DNA from: Deinococcus ficus
GTDB lineage: Bacteria > Deinococcota > Deinococci > Deinococcales > Deinococcaceae
Direction of reading: 5' to 3'
Assembly (NCBI RefSeq): GCF_003444775.1
Contig: NZ_CP021081.1
Span: 2,620,001-2,684,000 of the forward strand
DNA: 64,000 bases
Part shown: one piece after another, positions 9,050 to 19,108 of the stretch
Numbering within the stretch: the stretch's first letter is position 1
Layout: each line of letters begins with the position of its first letter
The notes under the pieces: model-generated
Seen by the model: the letters and a program-made list of their open reading frames with translations, nothing else
The model's database searches: none
Told to the model about the DNA's origin: nothing
Translations under genes and position numbers: made by a program

Positions 9050-10468
9050 TCAGTTCAGGGTGCGGCCGCCGCCCTGCGTGCCGATCAGGGCCTGCGTCCG
9101 CGTCACGTAATCCTGCAAGGTGGCGTGCCAGTCGTCACTTTCCGGGGTGAGGGCCAGGGCCTGCTGGGCGTGGGCGTAGGCGGCGCTGGGGTTGGGGAAG
9201 CCCTGCTGGGCCATGATGTCGGCCGCCATCTGGTGCGCCAGGATCCAGTCGCGGGTCTCAGGCGCGGCTTCGCGGATCACGCGTTCGTAGTGTTCCAGGG
9301 CCTCGTCCAGCTGGAAGTAGTCCAGGGCCACGCTGCCCAGCACCAGGCTGGCGGGCACCACGGCGCCCTGCGCCATGGCCGCCTCGGCGCCGGCCTGCGC
9401 CTCGGCCAGCCGGCCCAGGCGGTAATCGCACTCGGCCAGGTCGGCCAGGACTTCCGGCTGGAAGGGGTAGTCGCGTTCGTGCAGCGCCGCTTCCAGTTTC
9501 TCGCGGGCGTCCACCGGCCGGTCCAGGTCCAGCAGCGCCACGCCGAGTTCGTGGTTGGCGTAGGGGCGGTCCTGGGGGGCGGCCAGGGTCAGGGCGTCCT
9601 GGAAGGCGGTGAGGGCCGCTTCGGTCTGGCCCAGGTGGGTGAGCACCTGGCCGCGCACGAGCGCCACGCCGTAGCTGGGGTCGCCGTGCTCGCGTTCCAG
9701 CCGGTCGGCCTCGCGGATGGCGTCCTGGGCGGCTTCGGGCCGGCCGAGGTTCAGCATCGCCTGGGCGCGCAGGTAGTGCCAGGTGGCGAGGTTCAGGGCG
9801 TCGTCGTCCTGCGTGACGGCCGGCGGGTACAGCGGCCGGGCCTGGTCCAGGGCGCGCTTGGCACCCTCGGCGTTGCCGAGCTGCAGTTCCAGCGCGGCCT
9901 GCTCCTGCAGCATGGTGGCGCGGTTCAGCCCCGCGCTCAGGTGCGCGGCCTCGGCGTACAGGTGCGCGGCGTCCTGGGTGTGCCCCAGGCTTTCCTGCGC
10001 GTCGGCCTGCCAGCTGCGCAGGCGCCAGCGCAGGTGCACGGGCAATTCCGTGATGGGCAGGTGCACGTCCAGCGCGGCCTGCGGGTCGCCGCCCAGCGCC
10101 AGGGCGCACACGGCGTGGTAGCGGGCCAGGGGGTCGGCGGCCGCCTGCACGGCCGGGGGCACGGCGGGCGGGGTGGGCTCTTCCGGGTGGGCGCGGGCGT
10201 GGCGTTCGGCGTCCAGGGCGGCGTACAGCGGCGTGGAGGCTAGGGCGGGGTCGGTGCGGGTGGCGCGCTGCAGTTCGCGCTGCACGTCGGGCAGGGCGGG
10301 GTCCCCGTACAGGGAGTGGACGCTGGCGAGGTACAGGTGCAGCGGCCCGCGCTGGGCGGGCTGCGCTTCCCTGAGGGCGGCTTCCAGCACGTCAAAGGCC
10401 GTGTCGTAGTCGCCTGCCGCGAGCGCCGTGCATGCCTGCTGCCAGGTGGTGGCGACGTCGATCATCAC
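9050..10468 (-). CDS. TPR-repeat protein
   Basis: 472 residues built almost entirely of tetratricopeptide-like helical pairs (for example [60 protein letters not shown]). There is no signal peptide or enzymatic domain; TPR proteins are protein-protein scaffolds. The start is either GTG 10468 or ATG 10465; a TATCCT -10 box 5-8 nt upstream supports leaderless transcription from either. It lies head-to-head with ftsH and is followed by trxC. The partner is unknown. Confidence 0.8.
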   Translation of the reverse strand: MMIDVATTWQQACTALAAGDYDTAFDVLEAALREAQPAQRGPLHLYLASVHSLYGDPALPDVQRELQRATRTDPALASTPLYAALDAERHARAHPEEPTPPAVPPAVQAAADPLARYHAVCALALGGDPQAALDVHLPITELPVHLRWRLRSWQADAQESLGHTQDAAHLYAEAAHLSAGLNRATMLQEQAALELQLGNAEGAKRALDQARPLYPPAVTQDDDALNLATWHYLRAQAMLNLGRPEAAQDAIREADRLEREHGDPSYGVALVRGQVLTHLGQTEAALTAFQDALTLAAPQDRPYANHELGVALLDLDRPVDAREKLEAALHERDYPFQPEVLADLAECDYRLGRLAEAQAGAEAAMAQGAVVPASLVLGSVALDYFQLDEALEHYERVIREAAPETRDWILAHQMAADIMAQQGFPNPSAAYAHAQQALALTPESDDWHATLQDYVTRTQALIGTQGGGRTLN

Positions 10469-10573
10469 CCCTCAGGATAACGCCCCGGCCTGTGTGGGGC
10501 GCGGGCGGGGAGGAACGGGGGGAAGGTTGCCGTTTTCTAAACCGAGTGTTGGCGCCGACACGCAGCCCCGCAC

Positions 10574-10594
10574 CTTGAGTCTGGTACACTCAAG
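10574..10594. promoter_or_regulatory. HAIR operator (HspR binding site) upstream of ftsH
   Basis: CTTGAGT (10574-10580), 7 nt, ACTCAAG (10588-10594). This is an exact match to the HspR-associated inverted repeat consensus CTTGAGT-N7-ACTCAAG known from actinobacteria and from the Deinococcus HspR regulon. A -10-like TACACT (10585-10590) lies inside it, so a bound repressor would block the ftsH promoter. The promoter assignment is inferred. Confidence 0.85.
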
Positions 10595-10736
10595 TCTATG
10601 GGGCGCCCGGCGTCCCACCCGGCCCGTTTTCCGCTCCTGCGCCGGTGCCCGCACGCGCAAAGCTGCGCTCCAGGCGTGCCCCGGCTGTGCCCGACCCGAC
10701 GACCGTTCCCCCGACTCACCCACTGGAGGCTCACCC

Positions 10737-12602
<1,866 letters not shown>

Positions 12603-12623
12603 CCCCGAGCGCCCCTTCCCCGG

Positions 12624-12649
12624 CCCCCTGCCCCGCGCAGGGGGTTTGT
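12624..12649 (+). terminator. intrinsic terminator of ftsH
   Basis: CCCCCTGC (12624-12631), a 5-nt loop, GCAGGGGG (12637-12644), then TTTGT. It begins 21 nt after the ftsH stop. Confidence 0.75.
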
Positions 12650-12708
12650 CATGGTGCTGGGCGATCTGGCCGATGCACCGCGCCGCAGCGCTGCCGCAGA
12701 CTGGACGC

Positions 12709-13170
12709 ATGCCCTCCTACCACCTGGAATCCGGCGCCGACCCCGCACGTGAAGATGTGGTGTCGTCCGGTCTGGTCGCCTACAACGACCGGCACAGCGC
12801 CATGCTGCGCCAGCGCCTGACGCCCGAACACCGCCACCAGTCCACCCCGGTCGAGAGTTACGTGCTCTCGGAGGCGGGGGAGGTCGTGGGCGGCTGCACC
12901 GGCCGGGCGGTGCCGCTGTGGGGGTGGCTGGAGATCAACCTGATGTGGCTGCGGGACGACCTGCGCGGCCAGGGCTGGGGCGCGCGCCTGCTGGCGGACG
13001 TGGAGGCGCAGGCCGCCGCGCTGGGCTGCACCCGCGTCAAACTGAGCACCTGGGAGTTCCAGGCCCGGCCCTTCTACGAACGCCACGGGTATGCCGTGTA
13101 CGCCGAGGAGCACGACTACCCGCCCGGCCACACCAACTACCTGATGCGCAAGGACCTCAAGCCCCGCTGA
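12709..13170 (+). CDS. GNAT-family N-acetyltransferase
   Basis: 153 residues with the GNAT core: motif A LMWLRDDLRGQGWGARLLADVEAQ (acetyl-CoA pyrophosphate loop, Q/RxxGxG/A) and motif B QARPFYERHGYAVYAE. It transfers an acetyl group from acetyl-CoA to an unknown amine. ATG 12709 is chosen because CAGACT (12697-12702) lies 6 nt upstream, a leaderless arrangement; upstream in-frame codons would give an unlikely extension through the ftsH terminator region. It sits alone between ftsH and a small membrane protein on the opposite strand. Confidence 0.85.
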   Translation: MPSYHLESGADPAREDVVSSGLVAYNDRHSAMLRQRLTPEHRHQSTPVESYVLSEAGEVVGGCTGRAVPLWGWLEINLMWLRDDLRGQGWGARLLADVEAQAAALGCTRVKLSTWEFQARPFYERHGYAVYAEEHDYPPGHTNYLMRKDLKPR

Positions 13171-13178
13171 CCTGGGGG

Positions 13179-13541
13179 TCAGCGCCCGAAGGCCGGGGGC
13201 AGCGCGGGTCGCCAGAGGAACATCCGCCACGCGAAGGCCACGGTCAGGAGGCCCAGCAGGGCCGCCACCAGCCCCATGCCCTCGGGCAGTTCACCGGCCA
13301 GGGTGGCCCGGCCCAGGGTGGCCGAGAGGCTCAGGAAACACAGCAGGTTCCCCAGTCCGAGCGGCCGCCCGGCAATGCCGCCCACCAGGTTGCCGCGCCA
13401 CCACCAGTCGATGACGCCCAGCCCGAGGAGTCCGCTGGCCGCGACCTGCGCGAGGCCTTCGACCGCCGGGCCCGGGGCGCCGGCCGCGGCGGCCACGTGG
13501 TCGGCCGCGAAGAGCAGAGGCATGCCGAGGGCGAACAGCAC
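13179..13541 (-). CDS. small membrane protein, start uncertain
   Basis: 120 residues from GTG 13541, with about four hydrophobic segments (VLFALGMPLLFAADH; AASGLLGLGVIDWWW; LGLGNLLCFLSLSATLG; LVAALLGLLTVAFAW). I recognise no family. The frame remains open upstream for about 20 more codons (ending in FFGRALLTGAAG, which looks like the natural beginning of membrane segment 1) but contains no ATG, GTG or TTG before a stop. Either GTG 13541 is the start, or an unusual codon or a small frameshift hides the true N-terminus. It is divergent from the HTH gene at 13620. Confidence 0.55.
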   Translation of the reverse strand: MLFALGMPLLFAADHVAAAAGAPGPAVEGLAQVAASGLLGLGVIDWWWRGNLVGGIAGRPLGLGNLLCFLSLSATLGRATLAGELPEGMGLVAALLGLLTVAFAWRMFLWRPALPPAFGR

Positions 13542-13619
13542 GCCTGCGGCGCCAGTGAGGAGGGCGCGACCGAAGAAGTCCTGGGGCGTGCCTGCACCCT
13601 GGCCTATGCTCTACTTGCC

Positions 13620-14306
13620 ATGCAATCGGTAATGAAAAGTAGGCCCTGCCGGGTGGAGAGCTCCGTTCAGGCCGAACTGCTGATGGACCGGGCTTGGACG
13701 CGGTTGCTGGGGGCCTTCATGGACGAGGCCCGGGGCATTGCCGAAGCCGCCCGGTCCCTGGGGGTGAGCACGGAGTGGCTGTACCGGCGGGTGCGGCGCC
13801 TGGAACGCGCCGGCCTGCTGGCGGCCGTCGAGGTGCGCCCCCGGGCGGGCCGGGCGGTGCGCCTGTACCGCGCGACGGCCGGCGCCTACTTCGTGCCGTT
13901 CTCGGTCGTGTCGCCCGCGCAGGTCGGCCGTCAGAACCGCGCGCAGCACCTCGAACTCTTCGAGTCGGCCATTCACCGCACGTTCTCCCGGCCCCCCTTC
14001 GACACGCAGGGGTGGGGGTTCGTGACCGAACGCTCCGCGGGCGGGGACGTGTCCTTCCGCATCATGCGGGACGACGGCCTGCGGTGGGCCGACCTGGGCG
14101 CCCAGGCGCCGGTGATGGTCAGCGGCTGGCACCTCGTGCACCTCAGCCCGCAGGACGCGCTCGCCCTCCAGGCGGACCTGCGGGCCCTGCACGAGCGCTA
14201 CAGCACGTGCCGCGGGGAGCCGTACCTGCTGGGAATCTTCCTGGCGGACACGGAGAACGTGCCTGGGCTGGAGCACGCCCCGGCTTCCACGGAACCCGAA
14301 CGCTGA
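13620..14306 (+). CDS. winged-helix (ArsR-like) transcriptional regulator
   Basis: 228 residues. The region around residues 35-75 (GIAEAARSLGVSTEWLYRRV then LERAGLLAAV) is a helix-turn-helix followed by a wing, as in ArsR/MarR-like regulators; the remaining 150 residues are an unrecognised, probably ligand-binding or dimerisation domain. ATG 13620 is chosen, 9 nt after TATGCT (13605-13610); ATG 13632 is an alternative. It is divergent from the small membrane protein gene and may control it, which is inference from position only. Confidence 0.7.
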   Translation: MQSVMKSRPCRVESSVQAELLMDRAWTRLLGAFMDEARGIAEAARSLGVSTEWLYRRVRRLERAGLLAAVEVRPRAGRAVRLYRATAGAYFVPFSVVSPAQVGRQNRAQHLELFESAIHRTFSRPPFDTQGWGFVTERSAGGDVSFRIMRDDGLRWADLGAQAPVMVSGWHLVHLSPQDALALQADLRALHERYSTCRGEPYLLGIFLADTENVPGLEHAPASTEPER

Positions 14307-14319
14307 CCACCGGCGAGAA

Positions 14320-14700
14320 CTAAGCCTCCAGGACGGTGTGCCCGGCGGCGCGCAGGACGTTCACGGCCTCGCTCAGGTGCGCGCGGTTGACGAGCACGTA
14401 ATCGGTGTCGAAGGTGCTCAGGGCGAAGATACCGATCTCGGCGTCCCGCAGCGGTTCGAGGACGCTGGTGAGGATGCCGGTCAGGTCGAACGGGAAGGGG
14501 CCGTGCAGTTTGAAGACCGCCCAGCCACCCTCGGCGGTTATGCCGTCCGGGACGAGGTACTCCTCGCACACCAGGGACACCTCGTCCGGGGTGTGGGTCA
14601 GGCTCCAGAAGTCCCCGCCGGCGGCCGGCACGGGGGTGTCCGGGCGGACCCGGCACACCGCGAGTTTCAGGGGCAGCACGGACAGGGTGAGGTGGGCCAT
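14320..14700 (-). CDS. ACT-domain protein
   Basis: 126 residues from ATG 14700. Two ACT-like halves can be seen: an N-terminal half with LAVCRVRPDTPVP and FWSLTHTPDEVSLVCEE, and a C-terminal half with FDLTGILTSVLEPLRDAEIGIFALSTFDTDYVLV, typical of amino-acid-sensing ACT pairs (COG3603/CASTOR-like). It is likely a small-molecule sensor; the ligand is unknown. CACAAT 7 nt before the ATG suggests a leaderless mRNA; the start 9 nt upstream would overlap that box. Confidence 0.8.
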   Translation of the reverse strand: MAHLTLSVLPLKLAVCRVRPDTPVPAAGGDFWSLTHTPDEVSLVCEEYLVPDGITAEGGWAVFKLHGPFPFDLTGILTSVLEPLRDAEIGIFALSTFDTDYVLVNRAHLSEAVNVLRAAGHTVLEA

Positions 14701-14739
14701 GCCCTCCATTGTGCGCCCCGGCCCGTCGGGGACATGAGG

Positions 14740-14773
14740 GCCCCCGCCGGCCCGGGGTGGGCGCGGCGGGGGC
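14740..14773 (-). terminator. hairpin after the S41 peptidase gene
   Basis: GCCCCCGCCG (14740-14749) pairs with CGGCGGGGGC (14764-14773). It lies between the S41 stop and the ACT gene start on the minus strand. There is no T run. Confidence 0.45.
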
Positions 14774-14789
14774 GGGGGAGGTTGGGGGC

Positions 14790-16298
14790 TTACTTGAGCA
14801 GTTCGGTGAAGGCGGTCTGCAGGGCGGCGTCGGTGCCGCTGGCGGCCAGGGCAGCGAGGTCATCGCGCACGGCGATGTCCGGCGTGACGAACTGGGTGGA
14901 GGCCTGCCCGCCGACGGACACGCGACCGGCGGTGACGCTGATGCCGCGCTCGCCGGGAAGTTCGAGGTGGAAGGTGCTGGTGTCGCCGACGCCGTAGGTT
15001 TCCTCACCGATCAGGGTGGCCTGCCCGCCGAGTTTGATGTTCTGGCTGAACATCTCGCTGGCGCTGGCGCTGCCGCCGTTCAGGAGCACGGCGACCTTGC
15101 CGGTCCAGAGGCTGGCGGCGGGCACGGCACTGATGGCCTGCGGGGCGGAGCAGGAGTAGTTGTAGTACACCTTCCCGGCGTTGTAGCGGAAGGTGGTGCT
15201 GGTGCCGTCCACGTAGCGGACCTGCTGGGTGGCCTTGTCGGGCACGAACGCGCCGACGGCGCCGACGAACTCGGTCAGGAGGCCGCCGCCGTTGCTGCGC
15301 AGGTCCACGACCAGCCCGCTGACGCCCTGCGCCCTGGCCTCGGCGACGAGTTCATGCACTCTCGCGGCCACGCCCTGACCCATGAAGGTGGGCACGCGCA
15401 GGTAGTAGAAGCTCCTGCCGGTGGTGTCGTTGCGGATCTCGCCCCAGGGGTACTCCATGCCGTTCAGGACGCTGGCCTGCAGGGTGGCGGTGCGCTGCGC
15501 GGCGCCGCGGCGGACCACGAAGGTCACGGGCGCCTGCCTGGCGGCGGCGGCCGAGATGACCTTGCCGAACGCGGCCATCTGGGCGCTGTCGTTCACGCTG
15601 CCGTCGGCGCCCACCTGGGCGGGGATGGTGCGGGTCAGGGCCTGGCCGTCCACGCTGAGGATCACGTCGCCGCGGCGCAGGCCGGCGGCAAAGGCGGCCC
15701 CCTCGGCGCGGACGTTCACGACCAGCAGGCCGTCCTGGCCGGGAATGGTGGTCTGGCGCAGCCCGAAGGTGGGGGTGGCCTGGGGGGCGTTGCTGCTGCT
15801 GTCGTTGGACAGTTTCCAGATCTGGGCGTCCATGTAGTACGTGTGGCCGTCCTGGATGGCGTTGATGTACTCGTCCATCAGGGCGTCGGTGGTGTCGTCC
15901 ACGTAGTAGGTGCCCAGGTGCTTGGGGTAGGTCTGTTTGAAGGTGGTGTAGGTCGTGTCGTGCAGCTTCTGCAGGTCCACGGTGCTGTACCCGAAGTACA
16001 GGGGGTTGATGATGCTCTTGCTGGCGTACAGCATGTCCTGCACGGTGCCGAGCAGGTCAGTCTGCTGCCGCAGGGCGCTGAGGGTCACGAGGTTGCCGCG
16101 GTCTTTCTGGTCGGCGCCGAGCAGGCCGGCGACGCCGCGCGTGGACCCCTGCGTGCCGTCGGGGCAGGTGACGGGGCCGCTGACGGTGCGGGGGATGAAG
16201 GGCGTCTTGTCGTCGGCGTTCGGATCGACGACCTGGGGCTGATTGCAGGAGCCGAGGAGCAGGCTGAGGCCGAGGATCGTCAGAACAGATTTCTTCAC
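14790..16298 (-). CDS. S41-family (C-terminal processing type) peptidase, lipoprotein
   Basis: 502 residues from GTG 16298. The signal sequence MKKSVLTILGLSLLLGSC ends in a lipobox with Cys18, so the protein is probably lipid-anchored. It has a helical N-terminal region, a PDZ domain (DGLLVVNVRAEGAAFAAGLRRGDVILSVDG), and an S41 core with the nucleophile in NGGSASASEMF and the substrate loop VVDLRSNGGG. It is likely an envelope protease acting on C-termini. CATGAT, 6 nt before the GTG, supports the start and a leaderless transcript; the ATG at 16337 would put residues in front of the lipoprotein signal. Confidence 0.9.
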   Translation of the reverse strand: MKKSVLTILGLSLLLGSCNQPQVVDPNADDKTPFIPRTVSGPVTCPDGTQGSTRGVAGLLGADQKDRGNLVTLSALRQQTDLLGTVQDMLYASKSIINPLYFGYSTVDLQKLHDTTYTTFKQTYPKHLGTYYVDDTTDALMDEYINAIQDGHTYYMDAQIWKLSNDSSSNAPQATPTFGLRQTTIPGQDGLLVVNVRAEGAAFAAGLRRGDVILSVDGQALTRTIPAQVGADGSVNDSAQMAAFGKVISAAAARQAPVTFVVRRGAAQRTATLQASVLNGMEYPWGEIRNDTTGRSFYYLRVPTFMGQGVAARVHELVAEARAQGVSGLVVDLRSNGGGLLTEFVGAVGAFVPDKATQQVRYVDGTSTTFRYNAGKVYYNYSCSAPQAISAVPAASLWTGKVAVLLNGGSASASEMFSQNIKLGGQATLIGEETYGVGDTSTFHLELPGERGISVTAGRVSVGGQASTQFVTPDIAVRDDLAALAASGTDAALQTAFTELLK

Positions 16299-16382
16299 GC
16301 TTGCATCATGCACCCCCAAATGGGGGGGCGCACGCACGTTTGCGGCCGTTCCGTCCAGAGGGACGCGCCGCGCCCCCCCGGC

Positions 16383-16904
16383 TTACTCGCGCCAGATCGC
16401 CCAGTGCTCCTCCAACGCGTCCCTCTGCTCCTTGGACCGCCCCCCCAGCCGCAGCAGGGCCATGATCTGCCCCCGGTGGTGGCTGTCGTGCACGATGGTG
16501 TGCATCAGGAAATGCGCCGGGCTGGAGCGGTAGGTGCCCTCGTTCCAGGGATCGGCGAACGGCTCGCCGCTCGCCAGGTGCGCCTGCACGGCCCGCACGG
16601 CCGCCTCGTCCCCGGCGGTCAGGGCCTCGCCCAGGTCCGCGGGCGGGCTGTCCTGCCAGCGCCACTGAGGGTCGCCGTCCGCGTCCCGGCGGGTCTCGTC
16701 CAGCAGGGGCCGGGCGTGCTCCGGGGTCATGTTCCACAGCCAGCCCACCCGGAAGCCGGCCATGTGCCGCAGGTGCCGCTCGACGGTCCAGCCGCCGCGG
16801 CCGTCACTCAGGGCGAAGTCCTCGGGGGTCAGCGCGGCCAGCACGGCCTGATTCACGCGGGCGTTGCGCCGGAACGATTCCAGCAGGAAATCCAGGTCAC
16901 TCAT
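16383..16904 (-). CDS. DinB-family protein
   Basis: 173 residues from ATG 16904, with AAGGAG 8 nt upstream. This is a four-helix-bundle DinB/YfiT-like fold with the usual three-histidine metal site (HLRHMAGF near residue 45; HTIVHDSHHRGQI near 135). DinB-like proteins are probably metal-dependent thiol transferases or hydrolases; the substrate is unknown. A second DinB gene lies about 640 bp upstream on the same strand. Confidence 0.85.
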   Translation of the reverse strand: MSDLDFLLESFRRNARVNQAVLAALTPEDFALSDGRGGWTVERHLRHMAGFRVGWLWNMTPEHARPLLDETRRDADGDPQWRWQDSPPADLGEALTAGDEAAVRAVQAHLASGEPFADPWNEGTYRSSPAHFLMHTIVHDSHHRGQIMALLRLGGRSKEQRDALEEHWAIWRE

Positions 16905-17208
16905 GGGAAGCTCCTTCGTTGGAAATGGTCGGTGAAGCCCCGCCCGGCAGGGCAGCGGGCGGCCACATGTCCGACAGGGTGGAATGGTGCCCCGGTCTAT
17001 CACGGCCAGGGCCGTGTGTTCCGGGTGCGTCTCTTGGGGTGGAGGCCGCCCGGGGCTGCACATGCACCTTCACGGTCATGGTCTGGCCGGCGTCCAGCGG
17101 CGCGGCCCGCCGGACGCCGGCCCGGACCGGCCGCAGGGCGGCGGCCTGAAGGTCGTCCCGGAGGTGGGGGGACCGGTCACGGAATACCAGGCGGGGTGGC
17201 CGGGCCGG
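16905..17208. other. 304-bp gap with gene debris
   Basis: This interval separates the DinB gene from the DUF1905 gene. Apart from the DinB ribosome-binding site and the remnant at 17041-17163, I see no gene, RNA or clear terminator. Confidence 0.5.
17041..17163 (-). pseudogene. remnant resembling a DUF1905 C-terminus
   Basis: Beyond the stop of the neighbouring DUF1905 gene, in the same frame, the minus strand encodes PVRAGVRRAAPLDAGQTMTV. This aligns without gaps with PVRADVRQTQALTEDQPVQV of that gene (12 identities in a 32-residue stretch). There is no N-terminal half, and the reading continues into low-complexity sequence. It looks like a decayed second copy left by a tandem duplication. 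The match is short, so chance is not excluded. Confidence 0.4.
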
Positions 17209-17547
17209 TCATTCCCGGCGCCGCACGGTGCGGGAGGCCCGGCCGGACCGCAGGGTCAGGGTGACCTGCACCGGCTGGTCTTCCGTGAGGGCCTGCGTCT
17301 GGCGGACGTCCGCGCGGACAGGCACGAGGTATCCGCCCTCCTTGGGGAAAAGGGAGGTGTCGTATTCGGCCGCGCCGATGCCCACGGTGACGGGAATCAT
17401 GCCCCAGCCGTAGGTGACGAGTGCGGCCGCGTCCTTGAGGAGGGGGCACAGGTCGTCCGGCACGCGGACGAAGTAGTGGGGGGCCGGGCCCCGCCACTGC
17501 CAGAGGTCGCCCGTGAACTGCAGCCGGCTGGGCGCGGCGGGGGTCAC
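17209..17547 (-). CDS. DUF1905 domain protein
   Basis: 112 residues with the DUF1905 pattern: LQFTGDLWQWRGPAPHYFVRVP, YGWGMIPVTVGIGAAEYDTSLFP, GGYLVPVRADVR. The fold is a small beta-barrel of unknown function, sometimes found in YdeI/OmpD-associated proteins. The start GTG 17547 overlaps the stop of the upstream DinB gene in GTGA, so translation is probably coupled. It is the second gene of that unit. Confidence 0.85.
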   Translation of the reverse strand: MTPAAPSRLQFTGDLWQWRGPAPHYFVRVPDDLCPLLKDAAALVTYGWGMIPVTVGIGAAEYDTSLFPKEGGYLVPVRADVRQTQALTEDQPVQVTLTLRSGRASRTVRRRE

Positions 17548-18032
17548 CGTTCGTAGAAGGCGGGGGGTTCGATGCCCAGGGCGCGCAGGTACACGTAGCC
17601 CTGTCCGCGGTGGTGGATCTCGTTGTCGATGGTGTAGATGGTGGCGGCCCAGCCGCTCATCTGGCCCCAGGGCAGGGTGTGCTGCTGCCCGAAGAAGGCG
17701 GGGTCCACGGCGGCGAAGTTCTCTTCCAGGCGGGTGCTCAGGGCGTCCCATTCGGCGAGCAGTTCGGCGCGGTCGGTGCCGGTGCCGCGGCGCCAGTCGG
17801 GTTCGGTCCAGGTGCCGGTGAGGAGGCCGTCCAGGGTGAGTTCGCTGACCTGGTGGATTTCCCAGGCGAGGGTCCCGAAGGGCCGCATGGGGGGTGCGGC
17901 GGTGAAGGTGAACAGCTGGTCTTCGGGGAAGGCCTCGATGACGCGGCGGGTGAGGCGTCGGTGGCCCTGCCAGTGGGTGAGGAAGCCTTCGGGGGTGACG
18001 ATCGGGGCGGGCGTGGTGATGGTGTGGGTCAT
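17544..18032 (-). CDS. DinB-family protein
   Basis: 162 residues. DinB-like four-helix bundle with histidines in EIHQVSELTLDG (near residue 60) and DNEIHHRGQGYVYLRALG (near 140), the usual metal site. Likely metal-dependent; the substrate is unknown. ATG 18032 is preceded by AGGAGG 7 nt upstream. It overlaps the DUF1905 gene by 4 nt and is divergent from the WYL regulator at 18128. Paralogous in fold to the gene at 16383-16904, but the sequences differ substantially. Confidence 0.88.
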   Translation of the reverse strand: MTHTITTPAPIVTPEGFLTHWQGHRRLTRRVIEAFPEDQLFTFTAAPPMRPFGTLAWEIHQVSELTLDGLLTGTWTEPDWRRGTGTDRAELLAEWDALSTRLEENFAAVDPAFFGQQHTLPWGQMSGWAATIYTIDNEIHHRGQGYVYLRALGIEPPAFYER

Positions 18033-18044
18033 GTCATGTCCTCC

Positions 18045-18102
18045 TTACGTTCTGAGCGTAAAGGCAATTCCCGTCAGAAGGTGACGCAATTCCCGGTACA
18101 CT
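18045..18102. promoter_or_regulatory. intergenic operator candidates between dinB-like and WYL genes
   Basis: TTACG (18045-18049), 7 nt, CGTAA (18057-18061) form an inverted repeat next to the minus-strand gene. GCAATTCCCG occurs twice, at 18064-18073 and 18086-18095, 22 bp apart (two helical turns). TACACT at 18097-18102 is a likely -10 for the plus-strand regulator. A regulator binding its own divergent promoter is common for this family; here it is inferred. Confidence 0.45.
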
Positions 18103-18127
18103 GCCCTCACCCGCCCCCGGAGGTCTC

Positions 18128-19087
18128 ATGTACGACCCGTCCATGCGCATCCTGACCGTCCTGGAGCTGCTCCAGGCCCGTGAATCCGTGACCGGCGCGG
18201 AACTCGCCCGGCGGCTGGAGGTCAGCCCCCGCACCGTGCAGCGGTACGTGACCCGCCTGCAGGACCTCGGCATTCCCGTGGAGGGCCGCCGCGGCGTGGG
18301 CGGCGCGTACCGCCTGAAGCCCGGCTTCCGGCTGCCTCCGCTGATGTTCACCGGGGAGGAAGCGCTGGCGCTCGCGCTGGGCCTGCGCGCCCTGAAACAG
18401 CTGGGGCTGCACACCCTGACGCCGGCTGCCGAGGGTGCCAGCGCCAAACTCACCCGCAGCCTGCCCGCCCCACTGCGGGAGGACATGCACGCCCTGGAGG
18501 CCGCCGTGCAGCTGGACGCGTCCCCCTGGGTGGTGAGCACCGACGCGGCCCTGCTCGCCACACTGCTTCGGGCGGTGCGGGGCGCGCAGGTGGTGGAGTT
18601 CGCGTACACCTCGCTCACCGGCCGAGCCTCGCGCCGGAGGGCGAACGTGTACCGCGTGATGCACCTGGACGGCCGCTGGTACGCGGTGGGCCTGTGCCAG
18701 CTGCGGCAGGAACTGCGCTCGTTCCGGCTGGACCGCGTGCGGGACCTCGCGGTGCTGGACGAGACGTTCACGCCGCCCGCGACCTTCGACGCCCTGGCCC
18801 TGGCGCGCGCCAGCCTGCCCGCCAGGCCCCGGCACGACATCAGCGTGTGGCTGGCCTGCCCGCCGGAGGCCCTGCAGGGCCGCCTGACCACCTGGCACAC
18901 CGACATCACCGCCGAGGCCGGCGGCACCCGCGTGCGCTGCCAGCGCGAGGAGCTGGAGTGGTTCGCGTCGTTCCTGCTGGCCCTGCCCTACCCGGTGCGG
19001 GTGGACAGCCCCCCGGCCCTGCTGGACACGCTGCGGGTCATGGCCGAGCGCGGCCGCACGCTGCTGGCCGCGCAGGCGACCGGCTGA
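18128..19087 (+). CDS. YafY-type HTH-WYL transcriptional regulator
   Basis: 319 residues. An N-terminal HTH_11/DeoR-like helix-turn-helix (MRILTVLELLQARESVTGAE, then LEVSPRTVQRYVTRLQ), a WYL ligand-binding domain near residues 145-215 (VEFAYTSLTGRASRRRANVY, then DGRWYAVGLCQ), and a WCX C-terminal extension. It is a probable repressor/activator that senses a nucleotide-like or other small ligand. GGAGG (18119-18123) lies 4 nt before ATG 18128. Divergent from the DinB/DUF1905 unit, which it probably controls. Confidence 0.9.
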   Translation: MYDPSMRILTVLELLQARESVTGAELARRLEVSPRTVQRYVTRLQDLGIPVEGRRGVGGAYRLKPGFRLPPLMFTGEEALALALGLRALKQLGLHTLTPAAEGASAKLTRSLPAPLREDMHALEAAVQLDASPWVVSTDAALLATLLRAVRGAQVVEFAYTSLTGRASRRRANVYRVMHLDGRWYAVGLCQLRQELRSFRLDRVRDLAVLDETFTPPATFDALALARASLPARPRHDISVWLACPPEALQGRLTTWHTDITAEAGGTRVRCQREELEWFASFLLALPYPVRVDSPPALLDTLRVMAERGRTLLAAQATG

Positions 19088-19108
19088 GCGCGGTGGCATG
19101 ATGCGCGC

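Noticed and set aside
10428..10736. N-terminal extension of ftsH to an upstream ATG
   Set aside because: It would translate through the HAIR operator and leader, and place 100 residues before membrane segment 1; TTG 10737 has a good Shine-Dalgarno sequence.
14709..17264. 851-codon open frame on the plus strand
   Set aside because: Antisense to the S41 protease and DinB genes; no domain.
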